Shown: in pieces, positions 36,908-48,806 of the stretch | How the letters are laid out: every line of letters begins with the position of its first letter | How positions within the stretch are numbered: the first letter of the stretch is position 1 | DNA from: Sialis fuliginosa | Taxonomy: Eukaryota > Arthropoda > Insecta > Megaloptera > Sialidae | NCBI GenBank assembly: GCA_961205875.1 | Contig: OY540809.1 | Span: 15,450,267-15,514,266 of the forward strand | Length of the DNA stretch: 64,000 nucleotides | Reading direction: 5' to 3' | Made by a program: the position numbers and the translations under genes | Notes under the pieces: model-generated | What the model was told of the DNA's origin: nothing | The model's database searches: none | The model's input: only the letters and a program-made list of their open reading frames with translations

Positions 36908-37417
36908 TATTAATCATGAAAAAAATTGAAATATACATTTATTGAAGTCAAAACGGCGAGTAGGATATTGCCCAAAAGTTGTTTTAATAGACAAGCTAAA
37001 TCATAAAAATATGTCTCACAGAATTACGGTATTTTTTTGAATTTTGAAGTACTTGCGAAGGCGTATTTAGATATAAAATATATATTTTCAAAGTGTAACA
37101 AATAAGTAAGTAGGTTGGCTGGGTACATATGTAAGAAGCTCTTCACACATGCTCTTTATATGTATTTCGCGAGGTATTTTAACGATTCATACTGGCGTAG
37201 ACGTTCTGCCACTCTATGTTAAATGTAAACATCTACAGCCGCGCCAAGTCCTCGGGGAAATAAAAGATTTGAGGTGAAAATATTCCACAAAAAGAAATAT
37301 ATGCTTGCATACATTGTACGTGTCTATATATGAATGTATACATATGTACTATGTTTTGTAACGAAAACGTTACAGGAATTTAAAAAAGAAGCTCATGAAT
37401 GTACTATTTATAATATA

Positions 37418-37617
37418 CTAGCTATTACCTGCGACTTCGTTCCCGTGGAATTTGTATTTTTTTATGTAATCAATATACAAATTAGCATATATCCTTCCTC
37501 AGGATGCAAGCTATCTCCCTGCCAAATTTCATCAATATCGGTTCAGCGGTTTAGCCGTGAAAAGGTAACAAACAGACAGACAGACAATTACTTTTACATT
37601 TATAATATTAGTATGGA
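37418..37617 (-). mobile_element. Helitron-like repeat (Lep1/MINE type), nearly full length
   Basis: Plus-strand order CTAGCTATTACCTGCGACTT, TCCTTCCTCAGGATGCAAGC, GGTTCAGCGGTTTAGCCGTG, TTTATAATATTAGTATGGA. Both ends are recognisable. Confidence 0.85.
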
Positions 37618-38358
37618 TTTTTATAAAATATGTTGATTCACTTATGCGACGAAACTAATTATTTTTAAAATGTATATGTGTATGTATTTTTAAAATGTTG
37701 ACGTAAAATATACAGAATTTTTTCTATAATATATACGTTATAAAATATTTAGATAGCGGTGTTTTTTTATTTTTATTTTTTTAATGTTAGCAATTAATTT
37801 TGATAAAAAATATCGTTTCTTAATAATTTGGAAATAGCGGGAGGTCAATTAACTGATACCTTTACCAATTATTCACTGAAAGCACTGAAATTCTACACTT
37901 TTTATATCTAAACAAAAACTAATAATCTATTTCAAAAATACCATTTTTTGGGGAATTTTCAACCTATAACCTTCCTAAATATAAATATCAAAAAGTACCT
38001 TCCAATTTTTAGAGATATACCATATATTTTGTTTAGATTAATTAATACAATGTATGTATTTGGAAAACATACATTATAGCTTTTGAAATATCTTATTCAA
38101 TTTCAACTGGACTTAAGTGAAATCCTAGACACTGCGTCTTCACCACATTTGCATGCTGATAGTAGTGAGAGTATACGCTGAAAAGAGAGGGACATACTGA
38201 GTACGTACACAGATTGATGACTTAAGTGGACATCCGTACATAGCGTCATCTCCCGTGTCACCGGATGTCACTGGTTAGCGCGTTCCTATTGCGTCACATC
38301 ACACCCATTATTAACATTTATAGTGCCAAGATATCGAATCACAGTTGTTCATACAACT

Positions 38359-38549
38359 TCTGCTTACCCGCGCTTCGTCCGCGTAATTTTTTTTTAAACT
38401 AATCAATTTTTCGGGAAACAGAGCAGCTTATGTCCTTCCTCAGGATGTAAGCTATCTCTCTGCCGAGTTCATCAAGATCATTTCAGCGGTTTAACCGTGA
38501 AAAGGTAACACACAGATAGACAGTTACTTTCGGATTTATAATACTAGTC
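38359..38549 (-). mobile_element. Helitron-like repeat (Lep1/MINE type)
   Basis: Contains TTACCCGCGCTTCGTCCGCG (the terminal hairpin), CAGGATGTAAGCTATCTCTC and GGTTTAACCGTGAAAAGGTA. The right end is diverged (ATAATACTAGTCG). Confidence 0.75.
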
Positions 38550-38773
38550 GTACTCTCATTAAAAAATAAGGTAAACTTTCTAAATATACATACGGAAAAA
38601 AATAATTTGCGAAAAATAATCAGGGAAATTGTCGTTATAATTTAGAAGTTTCAAGAAATACTCAATATAAATTGACATTCCAGCCTAAAATTATATTATT
38701 ACAGTTTCAGACAGTAAAATATTATAAGTTTCCGCTTACTGTCCAGAATAGACAGGATAAACTGTAATTCTTA

Positions 38774-38911
38774 TGCCGTGTTTACACCGAAAGAACAAAA
38801 CAGCAACATCGTGTCTTTTTGACAAAAGTGAAATAAACCCTATTCATTTTAAATACGATGTGTTTTCAAACACCGTGTTGCTGTTTTATTTTCTATGATC
38901 TAAACACGGCA
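38774..38911. mobile_element. 138-bp PIF/Harbinger-like MITE
   Basis: Inverted ends TGCCGTGTTTA / TAAACACGGCA with the 3-bp duplication TTA at 38771-38773 and 38912-38914. The CAACATCGTGT...ACACCGTGTTG interior is also inverted. Size, TTA site and end sequence suit a Tourist-type element. Confidence 0.8.
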
Positions 38912-38977
38912 TTACTATTAGTACGTTTATCACGGTTATGATAAAATGTACATATTTGTGTCGAATTTAACCCCTTA

Positions 38978-39343
38978 GGGTTGATCCAGACTATCGAGCC
39001 GGTCTCGGTTCGATCTCGCTTCAATCAAATATAAATAAACAATAAACAATTAAATCATTCACACTATAGGTATCGATCAGATATCGGTCCAATCACGCTC
39101 CGATACAGTATAGTGTCGAAGAATATTTTACTGGACCGTGATCGAACCTGGCATGAATTGTACCCATAGTGCGAATAGGAATTTCAGTTCGTCTTCGATC
39201 ATTCTAGTACTGACCACCGAGTATAATATGAATACCATACAATTTTATTGGACCAAACCGAGATCAGCCCGAGACCGGCTCGTTAATGTGAATATCATAA
39301 AATTTGATTGGAGCGAGACCAGCTCGATAGTCTGGATCGACCC
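38978..39343. mobile_element. 366-bp PIF/Harbinger-like MITE, GGGTTGATCCAGACTATCGA ends
   Basis: Inverted ends GGGTTGATCCAGACTATCGA / GGGTCGATCCAGACTATCGA, flanked by TTA at 38975-38977 and 39344-39346. The interior repeats GAGCCGGTCTCGGTTCGATC-like words. A partial copy lies at 42190-42298. The 69-codon open frame inside is not a gene. Confidence 0.85.
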
Positions 39344-40015
39344 TTAAGGTGCTACTGTATAAAGTATAAAATAATCACAGTTAGTAAACCGTCCGTTTAT
39401 TAACTGTATCTCCTGATGAGAAAACTTAAATATTTTAAAATCATTTAATTAAATTTGGATTGATCCATAAACATATAAAATTAATTTAATAATTTTATTT
39501 CTACTTAAATGTCACAGTTGACAACCTGACAGAAATAAAAAAAAACATTGTGTACACAAAATTAATTCTACGAAGAATCAAACGCACAGTAAATATATCA
39601 CAAAGAGAAAACGGGAAAATAAAAATACCCTTAGGAATTTCCATTGATCCTATTGTGGTGTGTTTTTCTTTTGAGGGATGCCTACTGTGTTAAAAGTTTT
39701 CCGTGGTGAAAAAGTTACCGGAAAATTAAACGGGAACCGAGCGGCAGGCGGTCACAAAACTGGCGGATAAATATTTGCACTCTGTGCACTTTTCATGGAG
39801 AGAAAAAAAAAACTCGAATTGTTGTTTCACGTTTTTGTGCGTTGCCAGCAAATTCGACAACAGTATATATTTTTCTCTCTATAAATGTTACAAGTTTCCT
39901 TACTTATTTTACTCCTTATTTCCGGATGTGATCTTTTTATTTGTTTAATGTTTTATTGTATTCTTCATTCGAGACAAATCCTTTTTTGTCTTTTGATGTG
40001 ACATTTATTATTTTA

Positions 40016-40195
40016 CTAACTGTTACCCCCCCCCCACTTCGTTCGCATGGAAATTAAGTTCAGTAGGAGCTGTCAGATATAAAACACATGAAAAAGAAGA
40101 ATCTCTCTGCCAAATTTCATCAAGATCGGTTCAGCGGTTTAGCCGTGAAAAAGTAACAAACAGATACACTTTTGAATTTATAATATGAATATGGA
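40016..40195 (-). mobile_element. Helitron-like repeat (Lep1/MINE type)
   Basis: Contains AACTGTTACC, then a C-run where the terminal hairpin should be, ACTTCGTTCGCATGGAA, AAATTTCATCAAGATCGGTT and TATAATATGAATATGGA. The C-run replaced part of the hairpin. Confidence 0.75.
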
Positions 40196-40739
40196 TTTGA
40201 CTTTTTTGCGGTTTACCTCAAATGTTTTCCAAAAAATCCAAAAACGTTTAATTTTTATGTATTTTTTTTATAGAAAATATCAATTTTCCTTAAAGCATAC
40301 ACTAATTCCATGTTCTTAAGTTTTCTAATGATGAAATAAAACTAAAACAAACTAACAAGACAAAGTTTAAAAAAAATACTACGATTAAATTACTATAAAA
40401 CAAAGTAAAGATTAAAAAAATATATGTTCATGCATAGCAGTGATTTGTCCTACTCATTTTTGATGTATGGGGGGGAAGTGGGGGCAATATTTGTTCTAAT
40501 ATTTCCAAAAGTTCGTTGTTTTTTTTACCATTTTCATTATTCTGTATATCTTATCTGATTGGAACAATAGTATTATTACAAGAGCATAAAGTACTGATTA
40601 TAATTCGGACAGAATTCTTTCACGAAATATCAATCCAATTACACTTTCAGGCAATTAGCATTCGCAGTAAAATTCCGCATAAGAGAGAAAAACAAAATTC
40701 CAACAATATTTCGCGTACACAATTTCCCAGCGCGATCTG

Positions 40740-40860
40740 ACGGCATGTGCGAGTAATTCACAACAAACATCTCTGCTCACCCCCACCCCCCACCCCAACC
40801 CCCACACACACCCACCAACGCCTACGGCCTGCCAGCGTACGCACCAGGCGCGTACATGAC
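40740..40860. promoter_or_regulatory. C-run islet
   Basis: CACCCCCACCCCCCACCCC and CCCCCACACACACCC on the plus strand make a G-quadruplex-type pattern on the hth sense strand. They are followed by a CpG-containing block (CCTGCCAGCGTACGCACC). Role inferred only. Confidence 0.25.
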
Positions 40861-41204
40861 ATTAAAATTTAAACAATAACAAAATAACTGTATCGGTTTA
40901 ATATTCTGGGTGTAAACAATGTCTTTTCCAACATCCTAATATATTTTAGATTGATTATCAAGCATAACTTATCTTATAAATGGTTTTATAATTTATTTAC
41001 ATGTCATACAGGCAAATAATAGGAGACTTTTCAGAAAGAACAAAAAATTTAAGACTTTTATGAAACTTTTTTATGAGATATTTATCCATTTTTAAATTAT
41101 TGGGACAAGCTGAGAAGAATATATGTATGTCTAGCACCCTTTCAACACTAAATTATTAAAAATACAAAATTAAAACAAAAAAAATATCGACTTAATTTAG
41201 TACT

Positions 41205-41590
41205 TTGGATCCGGTGTTACTCGGGGATATAAATTTAATCTGTAATAAACCTATTAAACATTGTTTTCACTTGTCTCTAACTATTTCTGCAGCACACGCG
41301 AAGATAAATCTCCGTCTTGATGAAATTTATACAAAATATCAACAAATTATGCACCGAAACCTTTCTCGTGAAACCGGAATAAAAACCATTCAATAGTTAT
41401 TGAGAAAACCGTGCACAGACAGACAGACAGACAGACGTGGGGAAGGACTTTGTTTTATACTATGTATAATAGATTACTAATTTTAACTTCAAATATGAAT
41501 CAAACTCAAAAATTTTATTACTCAAGAAATAATTTGATAGAGTCGTGTATAAACAGACAGACGCGGCGAGGGACTTTGTTTTACTTCTAA
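41205..41590 (+). repeat. interspersed repeat, ACCGGAATAAAAA family, longest copy with a second partial tail
   Basis: ATCCGGTGTTACTCGGGGAT, CCGTCTTGATGAAATTTATA, ACCGGAATAAAAACCATTCA, four CAGA units and an ACTTTGTTTTATACTATGTA tail at 41470. A second tail (GACGCGGCGAGGGACTTTGT) follows at 41555. It resembles the 3' part of a non-LTR element. Confidence 0.6.
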
Positions 41591-41689
41591 ATGGTTCAAA
41601 TACGAATCAAACTAAAAAAATTAGATCAAAGTAACTCAAAAAATGTTTAGATAGAGAAACCAATGAATTCAAAAATCGAACTTTCGGTC

Positions 41690-41960
41690 CTACGCTACTG
41701 CACAACGGGGCGGCCTGTACACGGGTGTTTTTAGAAGGGGGGGGAGGGAAGGGGTAGGGGTTTCGTTCGGCGTTGCTACACTGGCGTACACACAACAGTC
41801 GCCTTATTCATAATAAATGATCGTGCAGCGCAGCTTCACAATTAGCGAGACGCTGTAATTAGCGCAAATTGTTTCTGTAGCGCATCTGCGTTCCGCGGGA
41901 TTCGGGGGTTGGCGCACTCGGAGAGGGCGCGGGAGAAAGGTGAGACCCTCTAAACACGGC
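41690..41960. promoter_or_regulatory. CpG-rich islet with clustered homeodomain-type sites, candidate enhancer
   Basis: After a G-rich block (41738-41761, a G-quadruplex pattern) comes ATTCATAATAAATGATCG, then CACAATTAGCGAGACGCTG and TGTAATTAGCGCAAATTG. These are two TAATTAGCG/CAATTAGCG sites 19 bp apart, ahead of a CpG-dense end (GTTCCGCGGGATTCGGGG). Paired homeodomain cores in a homeobox-gene intron suggest an enhancer. This is inference. Confidence 0.4.
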
Positions 41961-42189
41961 AGAAAGGGTTGTGTACGAGCGGTTTTACTAAATCAATTTG
42001 CTTTTTTTAAATTTTGTTAATATTTGATGATGCAGAAGGGTGGAACAACTCGCTACGTTTTAATTTAATGTCTCTTTGGTTTAAGACAGGACTTTTGGGT
42101 TATTTTTTTTAATGAAAGGAGAAATGACGATTGAATTTTATTTTTTTTGTTATCGACTTAAGACAATCGAAAATATTTTTGTCGAATTT

Positions 42190-42298
42190 AACCGAGAATG
42201 GCCCGATACCGGCTCGTTAATGTAAATATCATAAGATTTGATTGCAGTGAGCCGTTTCAAGACCAACCCGAGACATGCTCGATAGTCTGGATCAACCC
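42190..42298 (+). mobile_element. partial copy of the GGGTTGATCCAGAC MITE
   Basis: CGGCTCGTTAATGTAAATAT and GCTCGATAGTCTGGATCAAC match the right third of the element at 38978-39343. The left part is missing. It is followed by TTA, as expected for the target site. Confidence 0.75.
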
Positions 42299-42413
42299 TT
42301 ATAAAATTCAACAATAAGTCCATATACGAGGAAGATGAGGGAGGGGGTACATTATTAGTTAATCTATCTAGCTTCGATAAACCTCCTAACTGTTTTTTTT
42401 TCATGTAAATATA

Positions 42414-42634
42414 TCCATCTAATATTATATACATAAATACGAAAGTAATTCTATCTGTCTGTCTGTTTGTTACGTTTTCACGGCATAACCGCTTCACCGA
42501 TCTCAATGAAATTTGGCATGGAGATAGCTTGCATTATGAGGAAGGACATAAGCCACTTTGTATTCCGAAAAATATAGATTAGATGTAAACAAAAATACAA
42601 ATTCCAAGCGGACGAAATCGCAGGTAACGGCTAG
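42414..42634 (+). mobile_element. Helitron-like repeat (Lep1/MINE type), nearly full length
   Basis: Starts TCCATCTAATATTATATACA and passes CGGCATAACCGCTTCACCGA. It ends AAGCGGACGAAATCGCAGGT and ACGGCTAG. Both ends are present. Confidence 0.85.
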
Positions 42635-42639
42635 TAATA

Positions 42640-43755
42640 AATAAACTGTGAAATGTAATAATTCTGCTTTGATTTCTTCCATTCGTGTATTAGGCAGTTT
42701 ATTATAATTACCCTCATTATCCTAATGTTCCTGTAAACTATACCTAACATACATTGCCATAAATAGCAATATAATCATTATTATTTTAATGGGCGGCCAT
42801 GTAATTAGATTAATTTTTCATGGAGAGCACTTACTCGAAAATACATAAATTATTTTGGATTTATTACACGGTTATGCTTCTAAAAAAAGCAGAGAAAAAA
42901 AAACAATTAATTATTACTTTTTGTGTGTGTATCAAATCATATCTGTTATTGAAGCGGAAAATAAAAATTAAAAATATATATGGTTAATTAATAAATTTTC
43001 AATGTTTTATTGAAATTTTAATGAGCGTGACTGTTGATACAAATATGGTATTTAATTATTATTAGTGGGTCGTATTTAATCTGTGGAATTGTTATTAATG
43101 TTGAGTGCCATTTGCTATTTTGTATTTTAACAAAATTGATGGTTTTTGATACGTTGAAATAACCAACAAACTTTCTCCCATTCCACGGCCATTTTAGTTA
43201 ATTCAAAAAGTGGCTAACACATTGTTACATTATTTTAAACGAAAATAATGAAATATAGCAATTTTTTACTGAATCAACCAAATCATTTAACTAGTTTAAC
43301 AGACAAACATACTGATATCAATCTTTAAAAGTACATAAAAATTATCAATTTACGATAAACCCGAAAAACAATATTCCGGTTATGGAATTTTCAAACTTAA
43401 TTTTCAACCAAAAACAATGTGTAAAGTTAAAATATGGCCACCTTCAAAAAATAAATAAATCAATGTAAAAAACAAACAACCAATATAATAAACAAATAAA
43501 CAAACAAAATTTCAGGGCACTCTTGATTCTTGTATATACTTACAAAGCGCATACTGCCAGTTACCCGTAGCGTTTATAAGTCTGGGGAGTACCATTAAGG
43601 AACCACGATTTCCTCCTCCGTCACACACTCGCAAACACACACACACACACACACACACAGACGTCACTTCTGCAATATCCAAATCGCCAATTTGCAATAC
43701 CATTGACACAGTAAACGACTTTGTCCTTTTATACCATCACATCTTTTCTTTTATA
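42640..43755. other. gene-free AT-rich intron stretch
   Basis: No gene or recognised element apart from a (CA)n run at about 43633-43659, next to a short GC-rich piece (43555-43625). Confidence 0.55.
43633..43659. repeat. CA dinucleotide microsatellite
   Basis: About thirteen AC units in a row. The TG strand gives a run of valine/cysteine codons in a short minus-strand frame that is not a gene. Confidence 0.95.
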
Positions 43756-43756
43756 A

Positions 43757-44212
43757 GGTACTGGCTTCAGTCTTGGATACCCTAGTGTTGGACACCAAAT
43801 TAGAAAAATTTGTTGATATTTGATTACTGCCATTACTGAATCATAATCTATAGACATTCAGCTGTAAAACATCTTAATTTGATGGCATTCGGTCAATGGG
43901 TGTCAAAATGGTCGACATTTAAACTAATTATTAGTGTAATCTATTTATTGATTATTATATTACTATAGCATCTGCTTTACATTGTTTCAAATTTTACGAT
44001 TCTTTATTTTATAACTTTTGTGTGTCCATTATTGGTTTTACTTTATTCATTACTAGAGAAAAAATATAAACAAAATAAAAGGCGGACTTTCGTAATTAAA
44101 TTGATTTAATAAAGGGATACTTGTTTTATTAGTAACATGAGTTCATGAAAATTACAGAAAAAGCCCATCAATTCCAAAAAACAGTTAACCTTGCTCTGAA
44201 AGCGTCCAAGAC
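43757..44212 (+). mobile_element. GGTACTGG-family MITE
   Basis: Starts GGTACTGGCTTCAGTCTTGG and contains TGTTGATATTTGATTACTGC, TTTGATGGCATTCGGTCAAT and CATGAGTTCATGAAAATTAC. It ends near GCTCTGAAAGCGTCCAAGAC. Confidence 0.85.
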
Positions 44213-44745
44213 AAACATAAGTATTATATTTTTTATTAATTAATTGAAATTTTAAGGGTGTATTTAGACTTTATTTATACAAAAATACAGATGTATTAGA
44301 ATAAGTTCCACAATTTCAATAATAATCTTCCGGAAACAAGTGTCCCCCCAGTATATTACATAACTGCGCTACCCTAGCGACATCTATCCGCCACACAACA
44401 AACTAATCTCGGAAACGGATACGGCACAACCTCAATGCTTAGTAATTATACATTTCTGCAATTAACTATTTAGGATTATATCTTTGTAAATGTATATGTA
44501 GAGTACAATGTGCAAGGAAGCGTTACTCTGGATTTTAACAACTTCATAATTTTCAAATTACATATATAACTAACATTTCTTTGTGTTGTTATTATTATTA
44601 TATTATGCTGTATTGAAACTAATTACATGTACATATGGGTCTATTAGTGTAATTATGATAATGATTTTATGTACCTATGTAAAGTTTGGGGTTAATCTGA
44701 TATATCTATTATAGTCTGAAATTCTTATTTTTTGTCATAAACTAA

Positions 44746-45031
44746 TCCATACTAATATTATAAATGCGAAAGTGTATCTGCCTCTCTTTGTTAACTTTTA
44801 ACGGCTAAACCGCTAAACCGATCTTGATGAAATTTGGTAGAGAGATAGCTTGCATCATGAGGAAGGACATGGGTTACTTTGTATCCCAAAAAAAATTATA
44901 TAAAAAAAATGGTGACATTTGTACGTTCAATAGGTTAGGTTAGTTCTGTATTATTGTATTATTTACCTAATCTAACTTTATGACGTTGTTTTCAGTAACT
45001 TAAATTCCACTATGTCGCGGGTAACAGCTAG
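44746..45031 (+). mobile_element. Helitron-like repeat (Lep1/MINE type) with inserted segment
   Basis: Starts TCCATACTAATATTATAAAT and passes ACGGCTAAACCGCTAAACCG and GGGTTACTTTGTATCCCAAA. About 100 bp of other sequence follows (GTACGTTCAATAGGTTAGGT), then TGTCGCGGGTAACAGCTAG. The extra segment breaks the terminal hairpin. Confidence 0.8.
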
Positions 45032-45589
45032 TTTAATATAGTGTAATATCAATTTTAATAATTTTTACTATGTCTGTTTGGTCCGACTTGATTTGATACC
45101 TACTGAATCGATTTTGATGGAACTTTTACTGTTCGAAAGCCTTAATTTATGTCATATATGAATGAATTATACTAAAATACAACCGCAATGCAGTATGGCA
45201 TTTAATAAATAAATAAAATTATCCGAAGAACGTGTGTGATTCATTCTTCAATAGAAAAAGACTATAAATTTTATTATCTTCTTATAAAATAATGTTTACA
45301 AGAAAAAAATCATTGTTCAAAATTTAATAAGTAGTAAAACACACATGTTGTTACAACCTGCCCAATATCTACTCAATTGAATAAAAAAAAACACACACAC
45401 ACATAAAGGTAGATTTTAGCACGGTCATAAACAAAATTTTAATAGATTTTTTATTACCTCCATACAATAAATTTCATTCATGATAAATTTCGAATCAACA
45501 TTTACCACAGTGTACTCACACACAAACACAAATACACACACACACCCACTACAATAATTACTGTCCATTTACAGACACCTTAATATCCC

Positions 45590-45770
45590 CAGTGGGACTC
45601 GAACACTCGGCCCGTGGAAAATATTAACAGGGGAGTGCTGAAGCGAGTGAGACAGAGCCACTGAACGTTGTTAGATATCAGAGAGAGAGGGGACGTCGCT
45701 GTAACGGGCTCAGGTTCGAAGGGTAATCTGCGGCGATGGCACCAAGTTGAATCATAAAGTAAATAATGCC
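45590..45770. promoter_or_regulatory. candidate conserved non-coding islet
   Basis: A balanced, CpG-containing block (CGAACACTCGGCCCGTGG, GGGGACGTCGCTGTAACGG, TCTGCGGCGATGGCACCAAG) between CA repeats and AT-rich sequence. No frame of note. Role inferred. Confidence 0.25.
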
Positions 45771-46091
45771 ATTATCCCAATGGGTATGGTGGGATTTCAT
45801 CAGAACACACTATGTACATGTTACTGCTGTAGGTACTTCTTCATTGTTGTTATTATGAACTTGTGAGCTGAGATTTGATTGTACTCGTATGTACTACTGG
45901 AATTATTATTATTATTCTAAACCTCGAGTTGCAGAACTAATCATTTATATGTTGGATGATATAAATATATATTTGCAGTTAATAGCTTATATACTTGTTT
46001 GCATATATTATTTTACATTTTGAAAATAATTATATAAATACATTAGTAATACAAATTTCTTTTATGATGATAGTCGATAAAAAAAGTTTTT

Positions 46092-46297
46092 AGTTTTGCA
46101 TTTGCACGTTAGAAGTCTACGTCAAAAAAGTATAACCTTCGCAAGTAAAAATTTCACACACCCATTTTTTATTTAATCAATTTTTGGGATACAAAGTAGC
46201 TTATGTCCTTCCTCAGGATGCAAGCTAACTCCCTGCCAAAATTTCATCAATATCGGTTCAGCGGTTTAGCCATAAAAATGTAACATACAGACAGAAA
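46092..46297 (-). mobile_element. Helitron-like repeat, variant subfamily, truncated
   Basis: Contains GGGATACAAAGTAGCTTATG, CCTTCCTCAGGATGCAAGCT and GGTTCAGCGGTTTAGCCATA. Its left flank (CACGTTAGAAGTCTACG, AAAAAAGTATAACCTTCG, TCACACACCCATTTTTT) is shared in reverse by the copy at 54102. The TCCATACTAATA end is missing. Confidence 0.7.
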
Positions 46298-46299
46298 AA

Positions 46300-47416
46300 G
46301 TTTGGACATTCATTAAACATGAAGTGAAAGTTTGTAGATTTGACTTGGATATCTTACCCCCTCTCAAATTATCATTTATTTCTTCCCTTAAAGAATTACC
46401 TATAAAGATATTCCTTGGTAAGCAACAAGCTTTGCTATGTAATAGAAAAATAGAAATCAAGAGTAAGCTCAAATTTTATAAATAACTAAAAAAAAATTAT
46501 AAGAAACTTCATTCAAAATTCTGTGGGCAAATATATCGTTACAATAAAATCAATTTTAACATTGATTACGTTCGCAATGTAAAAATATATTGCTTTTATT
46601 TTGACTATATCTTTGTTTACATTTCAGTATTTTAAATGAAGCTTCATATAATTTTTTTAAAGTTATTTACAAAATTTTCGCCTACTCTTGATATTTTAAA
46701 ATTTTTCCGAGAAATAGATTTTTTTAGAACATTGTAAAAATCATTGGAATGTTTATAAACGAAAAAATAAATAAACATTTTAGGTGAAGTTAAAAAATTA
46801 GACTAATTTATCCATTTTACGAAGACCTACTTTATTATATAAAAGATTTTTGACTTCTCGTTGTATCAAAGTTATATTGAAGCATATAAAATTTAAAATT
46901 AATTATTTTTAGTTCAATCTTTTCACATCGTATTAAAACATGTCACCCAGAAATAAAATACAGTGTTGTAAACATACATCAACAGCTGTATTAAAAAAAA
47001 GCAAGCACATTTACTCTCGATATAAAAATCCAATAAAACTATTTTAAAATTAGCGATTGTTCTTAAAGACTCATACAGATGTGACACTTTTTCTTAACGA
47101 CGCTGATTTTACATTTGCGCATAAATGTTTTTTTATGAAAATTTACGACTGTCTGCCACCAAAAATAGATGCAAATATAATGTTACTATATAATTAACAT
47201 CTGTAATTATGTCATTATGAATATGTGCACATACATTTTATGGGGATATGGGGCATATGTGCATACAATTAAATGTAAATATGTGGTTTTCAATTATCAA
47301 AATATATTATTCTAATAAATAATGTATCAATATATGTTTATTTATCAGTTATGTACGAACCTAGCTATAGAAAAGGGGAGGGGAGTAAAATATATCTAGA
47401 GAAAAAAGAGCAATAT
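46300..47416. other. gene-free AT-rich intron stretch
   Basis: Nothing recognised beyond AT-rich sequence and a short G-rich piece near 47375. Confidence 0.5.
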
Positions 47417-47784
47417 GGTACTGGCACCAGTCTTGGATAATACCCAATTGTTGGGCACTTTTTAAATGTACTAAATTAGAAAGATTTGTTAATATTTGAT
47501 AACTGCCATTACTGAATCATAATCTTTGGACATTTAATTGTAAAATAGCTTAATTTGATGACAATTTGCCAATGGGTATAAAAATGGTGGATATTAAAAC
47601 TAATTATTACTGTAATCTATATATTAATTATTATATCATTACCATAGCATCTGCTTTATATTGTTTCAAAATTTGAAATGAAATTGATTTAATAAAGAAA
47701 TATTTATTTTATTTATGAGTTCATGAGAATTACAAAAAACAGTGTATACCTTGCTTTTAAAGCGATCAAGACTGGTGCCAGTAT
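47417..47784 (+). mobile_element. GGTACTGG-family MITE, both ends intact
   Basis: Begins GGTACTGGCACCAGTCTTGG and ends (reverse-complemented) ATACTGGCACCAGTCTTGAT. The interior is shortened relative to other copies: GTATAAAAATGGTGGATATT is followed soon by TTGATTTAATAAAGAAATAT. It serves as a guide copy for the ends. Confidence 0.9.
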
Positions 47785-47859
47785 CTTATTTAAGTTCTGT
47801 AATGATTTGACAAAAATACAAAGTGCACGAACCCCGTTGATTCTAGCGGGAGTACAGTT

Positions 47860-48060
47860 ATATTAGTTTGAACTTGACAAAAGAAAGAAGGCGCGGGAAA
47901 GAGCGAGGAGGTTAATATCATGATGAAGATGACACAGACAGTCCCAATGAAAAATGATGATGATGTTACCGAAAGAACGAAGGAAAAAACTATCAGCACC
48001 CCTCCTATCTTCGCCACCCCTCTAGTTATTGCCTACGGGGTGTAAAAAATAACAGTCACC
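47860..48060. promoter_or_regulatory. candidate non-coding islet
   Basis: A balanced block (AAAGAAGGCGCGGGAAAGAG, ATGATGAAGATGACACAGAC) after a MITE end, not repeated in the window. The open frame on the minus strand (75 codons) is hydrophobic but unrecognised. Role uncertain. Confidence 0.2.
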
Positions 48061-48297
48061 TATGATGTAATAGATGTGTAAGTCTACAATCGTGCCAAAT
48101 TGGTCAATACGTATACCACTGTAGTGGGGGGGGGGGGCATTATTGATGTTTGCGATATGCCACTTGAAAACTATGAAAACAATACCTTAATTTACTCTTT
48201 TATTTTAAACAACATTTTTGTAAACATACAAAGTTAAGCTGAAATGATCTTTTAAAATTCTGAAAAAATTAGATATTTTTGTTATTTTAAATTGATG

Positions 48298-48806
48298 TTG
48301 ATGGACTACTTTGTTGTAATTCTCATGAACCCATGTTACTAATAAAACAACTACTTCTTTGATAAATCAATTTAATTACCAAAATCCGCAAACAAAATTT
48401 CTTTTTTTAATTATCGCCTTTTATTTTTTTTATTTTTTTTCTCCAGTAAAGAACAACGTAAATCCAATAATGAACATCCAGTGATGAACACTTGCTAAAA
48501 ATTACAAAATGATAAATACAAAGACACAAACGTTATAAAATAAAGAATCGTAAAAAAACCAATGTAAAGCATATATAAGAATATAAACTTTTCTTGATAG
48601 TGTGCTGAGCTGCGATAATTATTTGTCCACTGTTTTTAAACAAAATGATCAATTATCATCAAATCACGCTGTTTTACAGTTAAATGTATATACATAGATT
48701 AATATCCAGTAATGACAGTAATAAAATATTAACAAATACTTCTAATTCAATACATTTAATTTTAAAATGTTCAACATTGGGGTATTGTTCATGACTGGTA
48801 CCAGTA
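48298..48806 (-). mobile_element. GGTACTGG-family MITE, reverse orientation
   Basis: The right edge, reverse-complemented, starts TACTGGTACCAGTCATGAAC. The interior holds GTAATTCTCATGAACCCATG and TATTACTGTCATTACTGGAT in the expected reverse order. It is the longest interior of the family here. Confidence 0.85.

Noticed and set aside
42150-42506. 118-codon minus-strand frame
   Set aside because: It is made of a Helitron fragment and a MITE fragment read through.
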